From: GWA1-54-10 sp964349675
GTDB lineage: Bacteria; Patescibacteriota; Minisyncoccia; Phycocordibacterales; SBAW01
Length of the DNA: 28,057 bases
NCBI GenBank assembly: GCA_964349675.1
Contig: CAYGHD010000007.1
Coordinates: forward strand, 1 to 28,057
Direction: 5' to 3'
Made by a program: the position numbers and the translations under genes. Positions 1-7,408 of the stretch are shown here, in pieces. The notes beneath the pieces are model-generated. The model was not told the DNA's origin, did no database searches, and saw only the letters and a list, made by a program, of their open reading frames with translations. The stretch's first letter is position 1. The number at the start of each line of letters is the position of its first letter.

Positions 1-1638
1 CAAATCCTCTACAACGAACGTGCTCGCCGGGCGCTCAAAACTGGTATCGACAAAGCGGCAAGCGCAGTCAAGGTGACGCTGGGGCCACGCGGACGCAATG
101 TTGCGCTCGACAAAGGCTACGGCGGCCCAACCATAACCAACGACGGCGTTTCTATCGCAAAGGAAATAACGCTCAGCAACAAGTTTGAAAACATGGGAGC
201 CGAGATTGTGAAAGAGGTTGCCACAAAAACAAACGACATTGCGGGCGACGGTACGACCACCTCGGTGGTGCTGCTCCAGGCACTTGTGGAAGAAGGGATG
301 AAGCACACTGAAATGGGGCTCTCTGCTATGGCGGTGCGCGGCGGTATTGAAAAGGCGGCTGGGGAGGCTGTTGTCGCCCTGCGCGCGCTTGCAAAAAAAA
401 TCCAAAGCGATGATGAGATCCGCCAAGTGGCAACCATCTCGGCAGAGTCGTCTGAAATCGGTGCGATTATCGCAGACACTATTAAAGAAGTTGGCAAAGA
501 CGGGGTGGTGACGGTGGAAGAGTCGCAGTCGCTTGGCATTGAAAAAGAGATAGTCGACGGGCTGGCGTTTGACCGCGGGTACGTCAGTGCCTACATGGTG
601 ACCGACTCGGCACGCATGGAGGCAAGCTACAAAGACGCGCTCCTCTTGATTACAGACAAAAAAATCTCTTCTATTCAAGAAGTGCTGCCCGTGCTTGAAA
701 AAGTTGCGCAAAGCGGCAAAAAAGACCTGGTGATTGTGGCCGACGATGTTGATGGCGAAGCGCTCACGACGTTTGTGGTCAACAAACTCCGCGGCACCTT
801 TAATGTGCTGGCGATAAAAGCGCCGGGCTATGGTGACCGCAAAAAAGAGATGCTCCAAGACATCGCGGTGCTGACTGGCGCAGATATGGTGTCGGAAGAG
901 CAAGGGGTGACGTTTGAAAGCCTCACATTGACACAACTTGGCCGCGCGGCAAAAGTGATCGCCACCAAAGACTCCACAGTGATCGTGGGCGGCAAAGGAG
1001 AGAAGAAGGCGATTGACGCACGAGCTGCACAAATCCGCGCTCAGATAAAAAATACAGATTCAAAATTCGATAAAGAAAAATTGGAAGAGCGCTTGGCTAA
1101 ATTGTCGGGTGGTGTTGCGGTCATCCGTGTGGGCGCTGCAACAGAGACAGAGATGAAATATCTCAAACTCAAAATTGAAGACGCGGTCAATGCAACCAAG
1201 GCAGCGATTGAAGAGGGCATCGTCCCGGGCGGCGGCACTGCACTGGTAAAAGCTGCGCAAAAAGTTGCTGAAATTTTTGCAAAACAAAAAGATGCAATGA
1301 CCGTCGATGCGCGGGTTGGGTACGAAGTGTTGCTTCGTGCGCTTGAAATGCCGCTGCGACAAATCGCCACCAATGCAGGCGTCGACGCGGGTGTGGTGGT
1401 AGAGAAAGTGAAGCAAGCAAAAGGGAACGCCGGGTACGACGCGGTTAAGAACGAGGTAGTTGCGGACATGTTGGCTGCGGGGATCATTGACCCGGTAAAA
1501 GTGTCGCGCACCGGCCTTGAGCGCGCAGCATCAGCTGCGGCCATACTCCTTACGACAGAAGTGCTCATTGCCGACGAACCAAAAGACGAAAAAGCCGCGC
1601 CACAGATGCCAGGCGGCATGGGGGAAATGGATTATTAA
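1..1638 (+). CDS. groEL: Chaperonin GroEL (5' end outside window)
   Basis: This is the 60-kDa chaperonin subunit that forms the double-ring ATP-driven protein-folding cage in the cytoplasm. The reading frame is open from base 1; compared with E. coli GroEL only about the first 5-10 residues are missing. Visible family signatures are VTLGPRGRNVALDK near the N-terminus, the ATP-binding AGDGTTTSVVLLQ, the apical-domain segment around KAPGYGDRKKEML, GGVAVIRVGAATE, and EEGIVPGGGTAL in the C-terminal equatorial domain. The protein ends in a short PGGMGEMDY tail, the usual Gly/Met-rich C-terminus. No groES lies in the window; it could be upstream. lemA follows after 32 bp but has its own -10-like box, so read-through is not required. 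Confidence 0.98.
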   Translation, partial: QILYNERARRALKTGIDKAASAVKVTLGPRGRNVALDKGYGGPTITNDGVSIAKEITLSNKFENMGAEIVKEVATKTNDIAGDGTTTSVVLLQALVEEGMKHTEMGLSAMAVRGGIEKAAGEAVVALRALAKKIQSDDEIRQVATISAESSEIGAIIADTIKEVGKDGVVTVEESQSLGIEKEIVDGLAFDRGYVSAYMVTDSARMEASYKDALLLITDKKISSIQEVLPVLEKVAQSGKKDLVIVADDVDGEALTTFVVNKLRGTFNVLAIKAPGYGDRKKEMLQDIAVLTGADMVSEEQGVTFESLTLTQLGRAAKVIATKDSTVIVGGKGEKKAIDARAAQIRAQIKNTDSKFDKEKLEERLAKLSGGVAVIRVGAATETEMKYLKLKIEDAVNATKAAIEEGIVPGGGTALVKAAQKVAEIFAKQKDAMTVDARVGYEVLLRALEMPLRQIATNAGVDAGVVVEKVKQAKGNAGYDAVKNEVVADMLAAGIIDPVKVSRTGLERAASAAAILLTTEVLIADEPKDEKAAPQMPGGMGEMDY

Positions 1639-1655
1639 ACTCGAGCGCATTGTTG

Positions 1656-1661
1656 TATACT
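1656..1661 (+). promoter_or_regulatory. -10 box of lemA, near-leaderless
   Basis: TATACT lies 9 nt before the lemA ATG at 1671. No purine-rich ribosome binding site lies between box and start, so transcription should begin within a few bases of the start codon. No convincing -35 is visible. Confidence 0.55.
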
Positions 1662-1670
1662 TATCCTCAT

Positions 1671-2234
1671 ATGACACCTATATATATCGGGCTTGCAGTA
1701 GTTGCGGCGTTGGTGCTGTGGGTAGTGTTTGCGTACAACCGTTTTGTGAGCATGGTCCAGCGAGGCCGCGAGGCGTGGGCAGACATCGACGTGCAGCTGA
1801 AGCGCCGCTATGACCTTATCCCAAACTTGATAGAGACGGTGAAGGGCTATGCCACACACGAAAAAACAGTGCTCGACGATGTGACCAATGCGCGTGCGCG
1901 TGCGATGGGTGCCACCAGCGACCTAAACGAGCGCGGCGATGCAGAAAACATGCTCTCGAGCACCCTGAAGTCGCTTTTTGCAGTGGCCGAGAATTACCCA
2001 GACTTGAAAGCCAATACCAACTTCCTGGAGTTGCAGCGCGAGTTGTCGGACACCGAAAATAAAATCCAAGCATCACGTCGCTTTTACAACGGGGTAGTGC
2101 GCGACCTAAACACCGCGATGCAGAGCTTTCCCGGCAACATCATCGCAAACCTTTTCCGCTTTGAGTCACGCGAGTTCTTTGAACTTGCACAAGATGAAGA
2201 AGCTGCTCGCCAACCAGTTGCAGTAAAGTTCTAA
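1671..2234 (+). CDS. lemA: LemA family membrane protein
   Basis: LemA proteins are small membrane-anchored helical-bundle proteins of unclear biochemical role, often encoded next to the protease HtpX. One N-terminal hydrophobic segment (about residues 3-21, IYIGLAVVAALVLWVVFAY) is followed by the family hallmark region with VQRGREAWADIDVQLKRR and YDLIPNLIETVKGYATHE, and the later motif LQRELSDTENKIQASRRFYN. The length of 187 aa is typical. I chose the ATG at 1671 because it places the membrane helix at the N-terminus and follows the TATACT box; an in-frame TTG at 1650 would overlap that box. htpX starts 7 bp after the stop, so the two form an operon. Confidence 0.95.
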   Translation: MTPIYIGLAVVAALVLWVVFAYNRFVSMVQRGREAWADIDVQLKRRYDLIPNLIETVKGYATHEKTVLDDVTNARARAMGATSDLNERGDAENMLSSTLKSLFAVAENYPDLKANTNFLELQRELSDTENKIQASRRFYNGVVRDLNTAMQSFPGNIIANLFRFESREFFELAQDEEAARQPVAVKF

Positions 2235-2241
2235 CGCTAGC

Positions 2242-3129
2242 ATGGCCACACTCTATACGCACCAAAGTCAAAATGTTGCAAAAACATGGGTCTTGATGAC
2301 CCTGTTTTTTGCCGTGGTCATGGCCATTGGCTGGGCAATATCCTTTTACTACAACAATCCAGGCATCTTGGTGTTTGCGGTGGTGTTTGCTGTGGTGATG
2401 AACATCACTAGTTATTGGTTTTCAGACAAAATTGTCGTCAAAATGGCGGGCGCAAAACCGGCCGATGGGCCAGAGTACATCGAGCTTAATCGCATTGTCG
2501 AGAACTTGGCCATCACCGCGGGGCTGCCAAAACCAAAAGTCTACATTGTTGAAGACCCGGCACCCAACGCCTTTGCAACAGGGCGCAACCCCGAACATGC
2601 GGTGGTGGCGGTGACTACGGGGCTACTGAATATGATGGAGCGGCACGAACTTGAAGGGGTGCTGGCACACGAACTTTCACACGTAGGGAATCGCGACATG
2701 CTCGTCTCGACGGTGGCCGTGGTATTGCTGGGTTTTGTGACACTCATATCAGACTTCTTTTTACACTCGATGCTGTTTGGTGGCCGCGATAGGGAAGAAA
2801 AGTCGCATCCTATTATGGCAATACTCGCTGTCGCACTCATTGTGCTGGCGCCCATTGTTGCCACCCTGCTGCAGCTTGCCATATCGCGTAAACGCGAGTT
2901 TTTGGCCGATGCGTCGGGCGCGCTGTTGACCCGCTACCCAGAAGGGTTGGCAAGCGCGTTGCGCAAAATTGGCTCGTACCAGGCGCCTATGCGCCGCGCC
3001 AACAATGCCACGGCACACCTGTACATCAGCAACCCCTTTGGTGCCAAGGCGGCCATGAGCGGCATTTCCAAGCTGTTTATGACCCATCCGCCAGTGGAAG
3101 CACGCATCAAAGCGCTCATCGGGGAGTAG
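2242..3129 (+). CDS. htpX: Protease HtpX, M48 family membrane zinc metallopeptidase
   Basis: HtpX is a membrane zinc protease that degrades damaged or misassembled membrane proteins. The 295-aa protein has two N-terminal membrane segments (about 15-35 and 41-58), the zinc motif HELSH at residues 143-147 and the third zinc ligand Glu at 219 in REFLADASGA. A second hydrophobic pair lies around 155-175 and 190-213. The C-terminal THPPVEARIKAL motif is typical of the family. It lies 7 bp downstream of lemA with no separate promoter or clear SD, so it is probably co-transcribed. The active site faces the cytoplasm in known homologues. Confidence 0.97.
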   Translation: MATLYTHQSQNVAKTWVLMTLFFAVVMAIGWAISFYYNNPGILVFAVVFAVVMNITSYWFSDKIVVKMAGAKPADGPEYIELNRIVENLAITAGLPKPKVYIVEDPAPNAFATGRNPEHAVVAVTTGLLNMMERHELEGVLAHELSHVGNRDMLVSTVAVVLLGFVTLISDFFLHSMLFGGRDREEKSHPIMAILAVALIVLAPIVATLLQLAISRKREFLADASGALLTRYPEGLASALRKIGSYQAPMRRANNATAHLYISNPFGAKAAMSGISKLFMTHPPVEARIKALIGE

Positions 3130-3157
3130 TTGACTTTATTTTTAAAAGTGATATAAT
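3130..3157 (+). promoter_or_regulatory. Sigma70-type promoter of the 66-aa orphan gene
   Basis: TTGACT (3130-3135) and a perfect TATAAT (3152-3157) are separated by 16 nt. The -35 starts 1 nt after the htpX stop codon. The predicted transcript start near 3164 gives a leader of about 50 nt before the SD-preceded ATG at 3215. This is one of the strongest-looking promoters in the window. Confidence 0.85.
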
Positions 3158-3214
3158 AGGAATGTGACCACATAACTCATCGTGAGTTTGCGGTTTAACC
3201 AAAACGGAGGACGT

Positions 3215-3415
3215 ATGGGACAAGTATCAGTGCGACCGATTGCGTTGGTCGTAAGCGGGCCTGATTTGCAGGCTCGGCGTATGGTGGGGGCAAACAGCCC
3301 TTACCGAAACCTTGCGGCAGAATTGCTGCTGCGGGAAGACGCGGCAAAGCCTGCTGGGCCCAACACGCTGACGCTCAAGGCGGCTGGCGAAAAAAAATCG
3401 GCCGACGAAAGCTGA
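3215..3415 (+). CDS. Small orphan protein, 66 aa
   Basis: I do not recognise the product. It begins MGQVSVRPIALVVSG and ends in a lysine/serine-rich, probably disordered tail (AAGEKKSADES). There is no signal peptide, membrane helix or cysteine. The gene call rests on context: a near-consensus promoter at 3130-3157, a GGAGG ribosome binding site at 3206-3210 placed 4 nt before the ATG, and a perfect 11-bp hairpin terminator 21 nt after the stop. An in-frame GTG at 3182 exists but lies upstream of the SD, so 3215 is the better start. The tidy single-gene transcription unit suggests strong expression of a lineage-specific protein. Confidence 0.8.
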   Translation: MGQVSVRPIALVVSGPDLQARRMVGANSPYRNLAAELLLREDAAKPAGPNTLTLKAAGEKKSADES

Positions 3416-3435
3416 TCCAAACCCCCTCCCTTTAT

Positions 3436-3470
3436 GGCCAGTCTGCCCTTGCAGACTGGCCTATCTTTTT
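3436..3470 (+). terminator. Intrinsic terminator after the 66-aa gene
   Basis: A perfect 11-bp inverted repeat, GGCCAGTCTGC (3436-3446) with loop CCTT and GCAGACTGGCC (3451-3461), is followed by TATCTTTTT. Confidence 0.93.
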
Positions 3471-3502
3471 GCCTCAGACTCCCTGCTCGTGTACTCTGTT
3501 TA

Positions 3503-3523
3503 TACAAAGGTCGCACCTTTGTA
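3503..3523. repeat. Perfect 9-bp hairpin upstream of the tRNA-fragment/GIY-YIG unit
   Basis: TACAAAGGT (3503-3511), loop CGC, ACCTTTGTA (3515-3523) form a perfect inverted repeat. No T-tract follows, so it is not an obvious terminator. It sits directly upstream of the DnaA-box-like pair. Function unknown. Confidence 0.6.
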
Positions 3524-3525
3524 AC

Positions 3526-3542
3526 TGTGGATATGTGGATAA
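3526..3542 (-). promoter_or_regulatory. Two tandem DnaA-box-like 9-mers
   Basis: TGTGGATAT (3526-3534) and TGTGGATAA (3534-3542) overlap by one base in head-to-tail orientation. The second is the exact reverse complement of the consensus DnaA box TTATCCACA. Only two copies are seen here and no dnaA or dnaN gene is nearby, so an origin is not supported; a DnaA-binding regulatory site or chance remains possible. Confidence 0.4.
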
Positions 3543-3544
3543 CT

Positions 3545-3589
3545 GGAGGCGTCGCACCCCAAAGGGGCCCCTTCGGGGTAGTGGTCTGG
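3545..3589 (+). pseudogene. tRNA-Ser 5'-end fragment interrupted by a 22-nt double palindrome
   Basis: GGAGGCGTCGCA (3545-3556) is identical to the first 12 nt of the intact tRNA-Ser at 3868. TAGTGGTCTGG (3579-3589) then matches the next tRNA bases, TAGTGGTCTAG, with one mismatch. Between the halves lies a 22-nt insert (3557-3578) made of two adjacent hairpins, CCCC-AAA-GGGG and CCCC-TTC-GGGG. The rest of the tRNA (anticodon and T arms) is missing, so it cannot be a functional tRNA. It lies 17 bp upstream of the GIY-YIG start codon. Confidence 0.7.
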
Positions 3590-3606
3590 TTTGTCTTAGT
3601 AAAGGT

Positions 3607-3852
3607 ATGTATTTTGTATATATACTCTGTAGTGAAAAAGTAAAAAGATATTATATTGGCGTGTCTCAGGATCTGCTTGTTCGTTTAAAAGCACACAACG
3701 CTGGAGGTACGCGTTCTACCAAACCTTACCGACCGTGGCGTGTTGTGTATGTAGAACGGTATCAATCGAAAAAAGACGCATACAAAAGAGAGTACTTCTT
3801 GAAATCTCCGAAAGGGTATTTGGAGAAAAGGAAAATACTTGAAAGTTTGTAA
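3607..3852 (+). CDS. Small GIY-YIG nuclease-domain protein
   Basis: This 81-aa protein is a stand-alone GIY-YIG domain of the UPF0213/YhbQ type. Visible elements are the N-terminal strand pair with YFVYIL and YYIGVS (the GIY and YIG equivalents), the conserved Arg/His region RLKAHN, TKPYRPWRVVYVE, and the catalytic Glu in YKREYFLKS. The ATG at 3607 fits the domain start; a longer frame from 3469 would be translated from the hairpin, the DnaA-like boxes and the tRNA fragment. The gene sits between a partial and an intact copy of the same tRNA-Ser. Members are presumed structure-specific nucleases; the substrate here is unknown. Confidence 0.88.
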   Translation: MYFVYILCSEKVKRYYIGVSQDLLVRLKAHNAGGTRSTKPYRPWRVVYVERYQSKKDAYKREYFLKSPKGYLEKRKILESL

Positions 3853-3867
3853 TAGTATATATACAAC

Positions 3868-3952
3868 GGAGGCGTCGCATAGTGGTCTAGTGCACCGCCT
3901 TGGAAAGGCGGCATACCGCAAGGTATCGAGAGTTCGAATCTCTCCGCCTCCG
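3868..3952 (+). tRNA. tRNA-Ser(GGA)
   Basis: The acceptor stem GGAGGCG (3868-3874) pairs with CGCCTCC (3945-3951), discriminator G at 3952. The anticodon stem CCGCC/GGCGG encloses loop TTGGAAA, giving anticodon GGA. A long variable arm (around ACCGCAAGGT) identifies a class II serine tRNA, and the T arm is GAGAG-TTCGAAT-CTCTC. CCA is not encoded (GCA follows the acceptor). Confidence 0.95.
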
Positions 3953-3989
3953 CAAAAATAACCCGCATTGTGCGGGCTTTATTTTTGCG
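3951..3989 (+). terminator. Intrinsic terminator after tRNA-Ser
   Basis: The core CCCGCA-TTG-TGCGGG (3962-3976) is extended outward by A-rich and T-rich arms (AAAAATAA against TTATTTTT), with the T-run at about 3979-3986. The symmetry means it could act in both directions. Confidence 0.85.
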
Positions 3990-4014
3990 GATGGACAATG
4001 AGCCTCTCCGACCG

Positions 4015-4130
4015 AGCGGCGGCGAGGGGGTGTCGCAGCACCTCAGTGTGCGACCGCCTCCGCCGAGATTTTCTTAGCGGCCCTGCGCTTTAGAAAATCC
4101 AAGGGCACTTGCTTTAGCAAGGTGCCGCCA
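4015..4130. other. Cluster of three hairpins at the island's left edge, function unknown
   Basis: The 4003-4264 stretch holds no gene. It contains a long imperfect stem-loop at about 4018-4066 (GGCGGCGAGG with GCCTCCGCC, inner TCGCA/TGCGA), an 8-bp stem GATTTTCT/AGAAAATC (4067-4074 with 4092-4099), and a third stem GGCACTTGC/GCAAGGTGCC (4104-4112 with 4117-4126, one bulge). None has a good T-tract except possibly GGGTTTTTTATT near 4160. This could be a structured RNA, decayed DNA or a recombination site; I cannot tell which. Confidence 0.4.
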
Positions 4131-4252
4131 GATGTCCAAGTTTGAACCGAAGTAAAATAAGGGTTTTTTATTACAAATTAGCTTTAATACCAATCTATCA
4201 AATTAAAAGTTAAGGCTTAAATCTTTAATTTGCATTATATATATTAAAGTGC

Positions 4253-4258
4253 TAGGAT
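4253..4258 (+). promoter_or_regulatory. -10-like box of the Fic/R-M island, leaderless spacing
   Basis: TAGGAT preceded by TGC (extended -10 form) lies exactly 6 nt before the GTG start at 4265. The same spacing is seen at several chromosomal genes in the window. A stretch of about 100 bp upstream is very AT-rich and includes other -10-like hexamers (e.g. TATATT), so the true start site is uncertain. Confidence 0.45.
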
Positions 4259-4264
4259 GGGTAC

Positions 4265-5401
4265 GTGAGAGAAAAATACAAATCAGGAACGCATAAACAG
4301 CACAAAGGCTACAAGAGCTTTCAGCCGTCTTTGGTTAATAAGAGTTTTGAGTGGACAGACAAGCGTATTGACGTTCTTCTTGCTGATGCTATGAGATACT
4401 TGGGAGAGCTCAACGCCTTTTCAAAGCTGGTCCCTGACGTGGATTTTTTCATAAAAATGCACATCGCGAAAGAAGCTACCACATCAAGTAAAATTGAAGG
4501 TACGCAGACAAAGCTCGATGAGGCACTTCTCCCTGAGCTCGAAATTGATCCAGAAAAAAGAAATGATTGGGAAGAAGTTCAGAACTACGTCAAAGCAATC
4601 AACTACTCAATTGCAGAACTTGAAAAACTACCTCTCTCAATGCGGCTTGCGAGAGACACGCACAAAGTCCTGCTTTCAAGTGTTCGTGGGTACACAAAAC
4701 TTCCAGGAGAAGTTCGCCGAAGCCAGAACTGGATCGGTGGCGCAACCCTCAAGGATGCGGTATTTATTCCGCCCCACCACGAAGAAGTTGGTGAGCTTTT
4801 GAGTGACCTTGAAAGATTTTGGCACAATAAAGAGTTAGATATTCCAGACCTTGTAAAGATAGCTATCTCTCACTATCAGTTCGAAACTATCCACCCGTTC
4901 CTCGATGGTAATGGACGTATCGGCCGACTACTCATCACTCTCCATTTGGTAAGCCTCGGTATTCTACAGAAACCAACCCTTTATATTTCAGATTTCTTCG
5001 AAAAACATCGTCCGCAATATTACGATGGTCTTTCACGTGTTCGCGAAACAAACGACATCGAGCACTGGCTACGGTTCTTCCTCACTGGCGTGCTTGAAAC
5101 TGCAAAGAATTCAAGACAGACACTCGAGAAGATTATTGATCTTCGAAAGAAGTACGAAACGACAATCGAAAAAGGTATGGGCGTCAAGCGCCAAAAGCTT
5201 GGCAAGGAACTTTTGCGTTACTTGTTCTCGCAGCCAGTTGTGACAATCAGGGATATTGAATCGATGCTCTCGGTGACATTCCCAACAGCCTCAGCCATAA
5301 CAAAAGATTTCGTTAAGCTAGGGCTTTTCTCAGAGAAGACCGGACTCAAAAAGGATCGAATCTTCTACCTCACCGAATACATTAATCTCTTTAATAGATA
5401 A
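4265..5401 (+). CDS. Fic family protein (predicted AMP-transferase) with C-terminal winged-helix region
   Basis: Fic enzymes transfer AMP or related groups to target proteins. The core motif HPFLDGNGRIGR at residues 210-221 is intact, with catalytic His210 and the Asn/Gly/Arg phosphate-binding residues. An N-terminal inhibitory helix motif S-x3-E-G (SSKIEG, 74-79) marks a self-inhibited class II Fic. The target-docking flap resembles VFIPPHHEEV (about 166-175). The C-terminal ~90 residues look like a winged helix that may bind DNA or a partner. The 378-aa protein starts with GTG. It precedes hsdM by 20 bp and is probably first in the island operon. Its role beside a type I R-M system is not known; toxin-like or regulatory functions are possible. 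Confidence 0.93.
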   Translation: MREKYKSGTHKQHKGYKSFQPSLVNKSFEWTDKRIDVLLADAMRYLGELNAFSKLVPDVDFFIKMHIAKEATTSSKIEGTQTKLDEALLPELEIDPEKRNDWEEVQNYVKAINYSIAELEKLPLSMRLARDTHKVLLSSVRGYTKLPGEVRRSQNWIGGATLKDAVFIPPHHEEVGELLSDLERFWHNKELDIPDLVKIAISHYQFETIHPFLDGNGRIGRLLITLHLVSLGILQKPTLYISDFFEKHRPQYYDGLSRVRETNDIEHWLRFFLTGVLETAKNSRQTLEKIIDLRKKYETTIEKGMGVKRQKLGKELLRYLFSQPVVTIRDIESMLSVTFPTASAITKDFVKLGLFSEKTGLKKDRIFYLTEYINLFNR

Positions 5402-5421
5402 TCCAATTAATTAAAACTGCC

Positions 5422-7404
5422 ATGGAAAATTTCAACCAAAAAACATCAATGATCTGGAGTATAGCCGACATCTTGCGCGGCGGCTGGAAACAGCACGAAT
5501 ACCAAGACGTGATATTGCCCTTGGTGGTTTTGAAGCGCCTCGACTCTATCCTTGCCGATACTAAAGCTTCGGTCCTCGAGAAATACAATGAGTACAAAGG
5601 CAAAGTGAATGATCTTGACCCTATCCTCAAGAAGACTTCAAGGACAGCCTTCTACAATGTCTCTGATTACGATTTCAAAACTATTCTTGGAGAGCCAAAG
5701 CATCTTGCAAAGAACTTCAAGCAATACATCAATGGGTACAGCAAGAATATCCAAGATATCTTTGAAAAGTTTGATTTCAACAAACAGCTCGAACGACTTG
5801 AGGGTGGTGACCTCTTGTTCTACGTGATCCAAGAATTGAATAAAGTGGACCTACACCCCTCAAAGGTCGACAACTATCAGATGGGGCATATCTTCGAAGA
5901 ACTTCTCCGAAAGTTTTCTGAAATGTCCAACGAAACTGCTGGAGAGCACTACACACCACGTGATGTGATCGGTCTTATGACCGAAATGCTCTTCTCGCCT
6001 GACAAGAAGGACCTCAAGAAGCCTCACGTTATCAAAAAGATTTATGACCCTGCCTGTGGTACCGGTGGTATGCTTTCTGTTGCTAAGGATTACATTCTAG
6101 AAAACATAAATAAAGAAGCTGATATTTTCCTTTACGGCCAAGAACTTAACTCGGTGACCTACGCTATGGCCAAGTCAGACATGCTTATCAAGGGTGATAA
6201 TCCCGACCTCATTCGAGGTGGTGAAAAAGATCATTCAAAAGCAAGTACACTCGCCAACGATCAATTCTTTGCAGAAGTATTTGACTACGGACTAAGTAAT
6301 CCGCCCTACGGAGTTGATTGGAAGAAGGATAAAGATGCAGTAGAGCGTGAAGCATCTCGTGGATACGCTGGTAGATTTGGTGCAGGTACTCCTCGTATCT
6401 CAGATGGTCAGCTTTTATTCTTGCAACACCTCATTTCAAAGATGAAACCTGAAAAAGATGGTGGCTCACGTATTGCGATCGTCCATAACGGGTCCCCACT
6501 ATTTACCGGCGATGCTGGGAGTGGCGAAAGTGAAATCCGACGATGGATTCTTGAAAAGGATTTACTCGAAGCAATTGTCGCATTACCTGATCAGCTTTTC
6601 TATAACACAGGTATAAACACCTATCTCTGGTTTGTCACCAACAGAAAATCAAAAGAAAGAAAAGGCAAGGTCCAGCTTATCGATGCCCGCGCCCTCTTCA
6701 AAAAGACTCGCAAGAGCCTTGGTAGTAAGCGACATGAGATTGATCCAGATCACAAAAAGCAAATCTTGGATTTGTACGAAACATTTGAGGAAAATGAACA
6801 CTCAAAGATTTTCAAGACAACAGACTTTGCATACAGACAGATCACCATTGAGCGCCCTCTGCGTCTCAAGCTTGATTTCACTCCAGAGAAAATAAAAGAG
6901 ATTACAGCGACTCTTGATCCAAGCGCTATTAAAGCTGGCGTAAAGACACTCATAGAATCTTTCGAGAATCAGATATATATGAGCAAGAAGGTATTCGAAG
7001 AAGCTTTCGATAAAAGGGTTGAGCAGTATGTATCCGGTAAGCTTACGGCCGCACTCTACAAAAAGATTATCTCTACCTTTAGCGAAAGCGATCCTGAAGC
7101 CGACATCGTACTTGATAAGAATGGCGATCCAGAGGCAGACACGTCTTTGCGTGATTTTGAGAATGTTCCATATGAGATGGATATCAAGGAATATTTTGAT
7201 AAAGAGGTGAAGCCATACGTGTCTGATGCTTGGATCAATGAATCCGTCCGAGATCACAAAGATGGCAAGGTTGGTATCGTGGGCTACGAGATTCCATTCA
7301 CTCGGCACTTCTACAAGTACGAGGCCCCACGAAGTCTTGAGGAAATAGAGACTGACATAGAAAAGGTCGAGAATGAATTACTCACTCTCCTAAAGCAACT
7401 CTAA
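5422..7404 (+). CDS. hsdM: Type I restriction-modification system, methyltransferase subunit HsdM
   Basis: HsdM methylates adenine (N6) at sites chosen by HsdS and is needed for both modification and restriction. The 660-aa protein has an N-terminal helical HsdM_N region (about 8-160), the linker signature EHYTPR (175-180), SAM-binding motif I DPACGTGG (209-216) and catalytic motif IV NPPY (293-296). The C-terminal third (about 480-660) is charged and helical and probably contacts HsdS/HsdR. All catalytic motifs are intact, so the methylase should be active. hsdS follows after 4 bp. No Shine-Dalgarno is seen before the ATG; translation may be coupled. Confidence 0.96.
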   Translation: MENFNQKTSMIWSIADILRGGWKQHEYQDVILPLVVLKRLDSILADTKASVLEKYNEYKGKVNDLDPILKKTSRTAFYNVSDYDFKTILGEPKHLAKNFKQYINGYSKNIQDIFEKFDFNKQLERLEGGDLLFYVIQELNKVDLHPSKVDNYQMGHIFEELLRKFSEMSNETAGEHYTPRDVIGLMTEMLFSPDKKDLKKPHVIKKIYDPACGTGGMLSVAKDYILENINKEADIFLYGQELNSVTYAMAKSDMLIKGDNPDLIRGGEKDHSKASTLANDQFFAEVFDYGLSNPPYGVDWKKDKDAVEREASRGYAGRFGAGTPRISDGQLLFLQHLISKMKPEKDGGSRIAIVHNGSPLFTGDAGSGESEIRRWILEKDLLEAIVALPDQLFYNTGINTYLWFVTNRKSKERKGKVQLIDARALFKKTRKSLGSKRHEIDPDHKKQILDLYETFEENEHSKIFKTTDFAYRQITIERPLRLKLDFTPEKIKEITATLDPSAIKAGVKTLIESFENQIYMSKKVFEEAFDKRVEQYVSGKLTAALYKKIISTFSESDPEADIVLDKNGDPEADTSLRDFENVPYEMDIKEYFDKEVKPYVSDAWINESVRDHKDGKVGIVGYEIPFTRHFYKYEAPRSLEEIETDIEKVENELLTLLKQL

Positions 7405-7408
7405 TTAT

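Noticed and set aside
1041..1619. 192-codon minus-strand frame opposite groEL
   Set aside because: It lies entirely opposite the C-terminal half of a well-conserved groEL and has no motif or translation signal.
3526..3542. Chromosomal replication origin
   Set aside because: Only two DnaA-box-like sites, no dnaA/dnaN, and no AT-rich unwinding region with further boxes next to them.
3469..3606. N-terminal extension of the GIY-YIG protein
   Set aside because: The extension would be translated from the hairpin, DnaA-like boxes and tRNA fragment; the domain starts at the ATG at 3607.
3685..3998. Minus-strand frames across the GIY-YIG gene and tRNA-Ser
   Set aside because: They are translations of antisense tRNA and GIY-YIG sequence.
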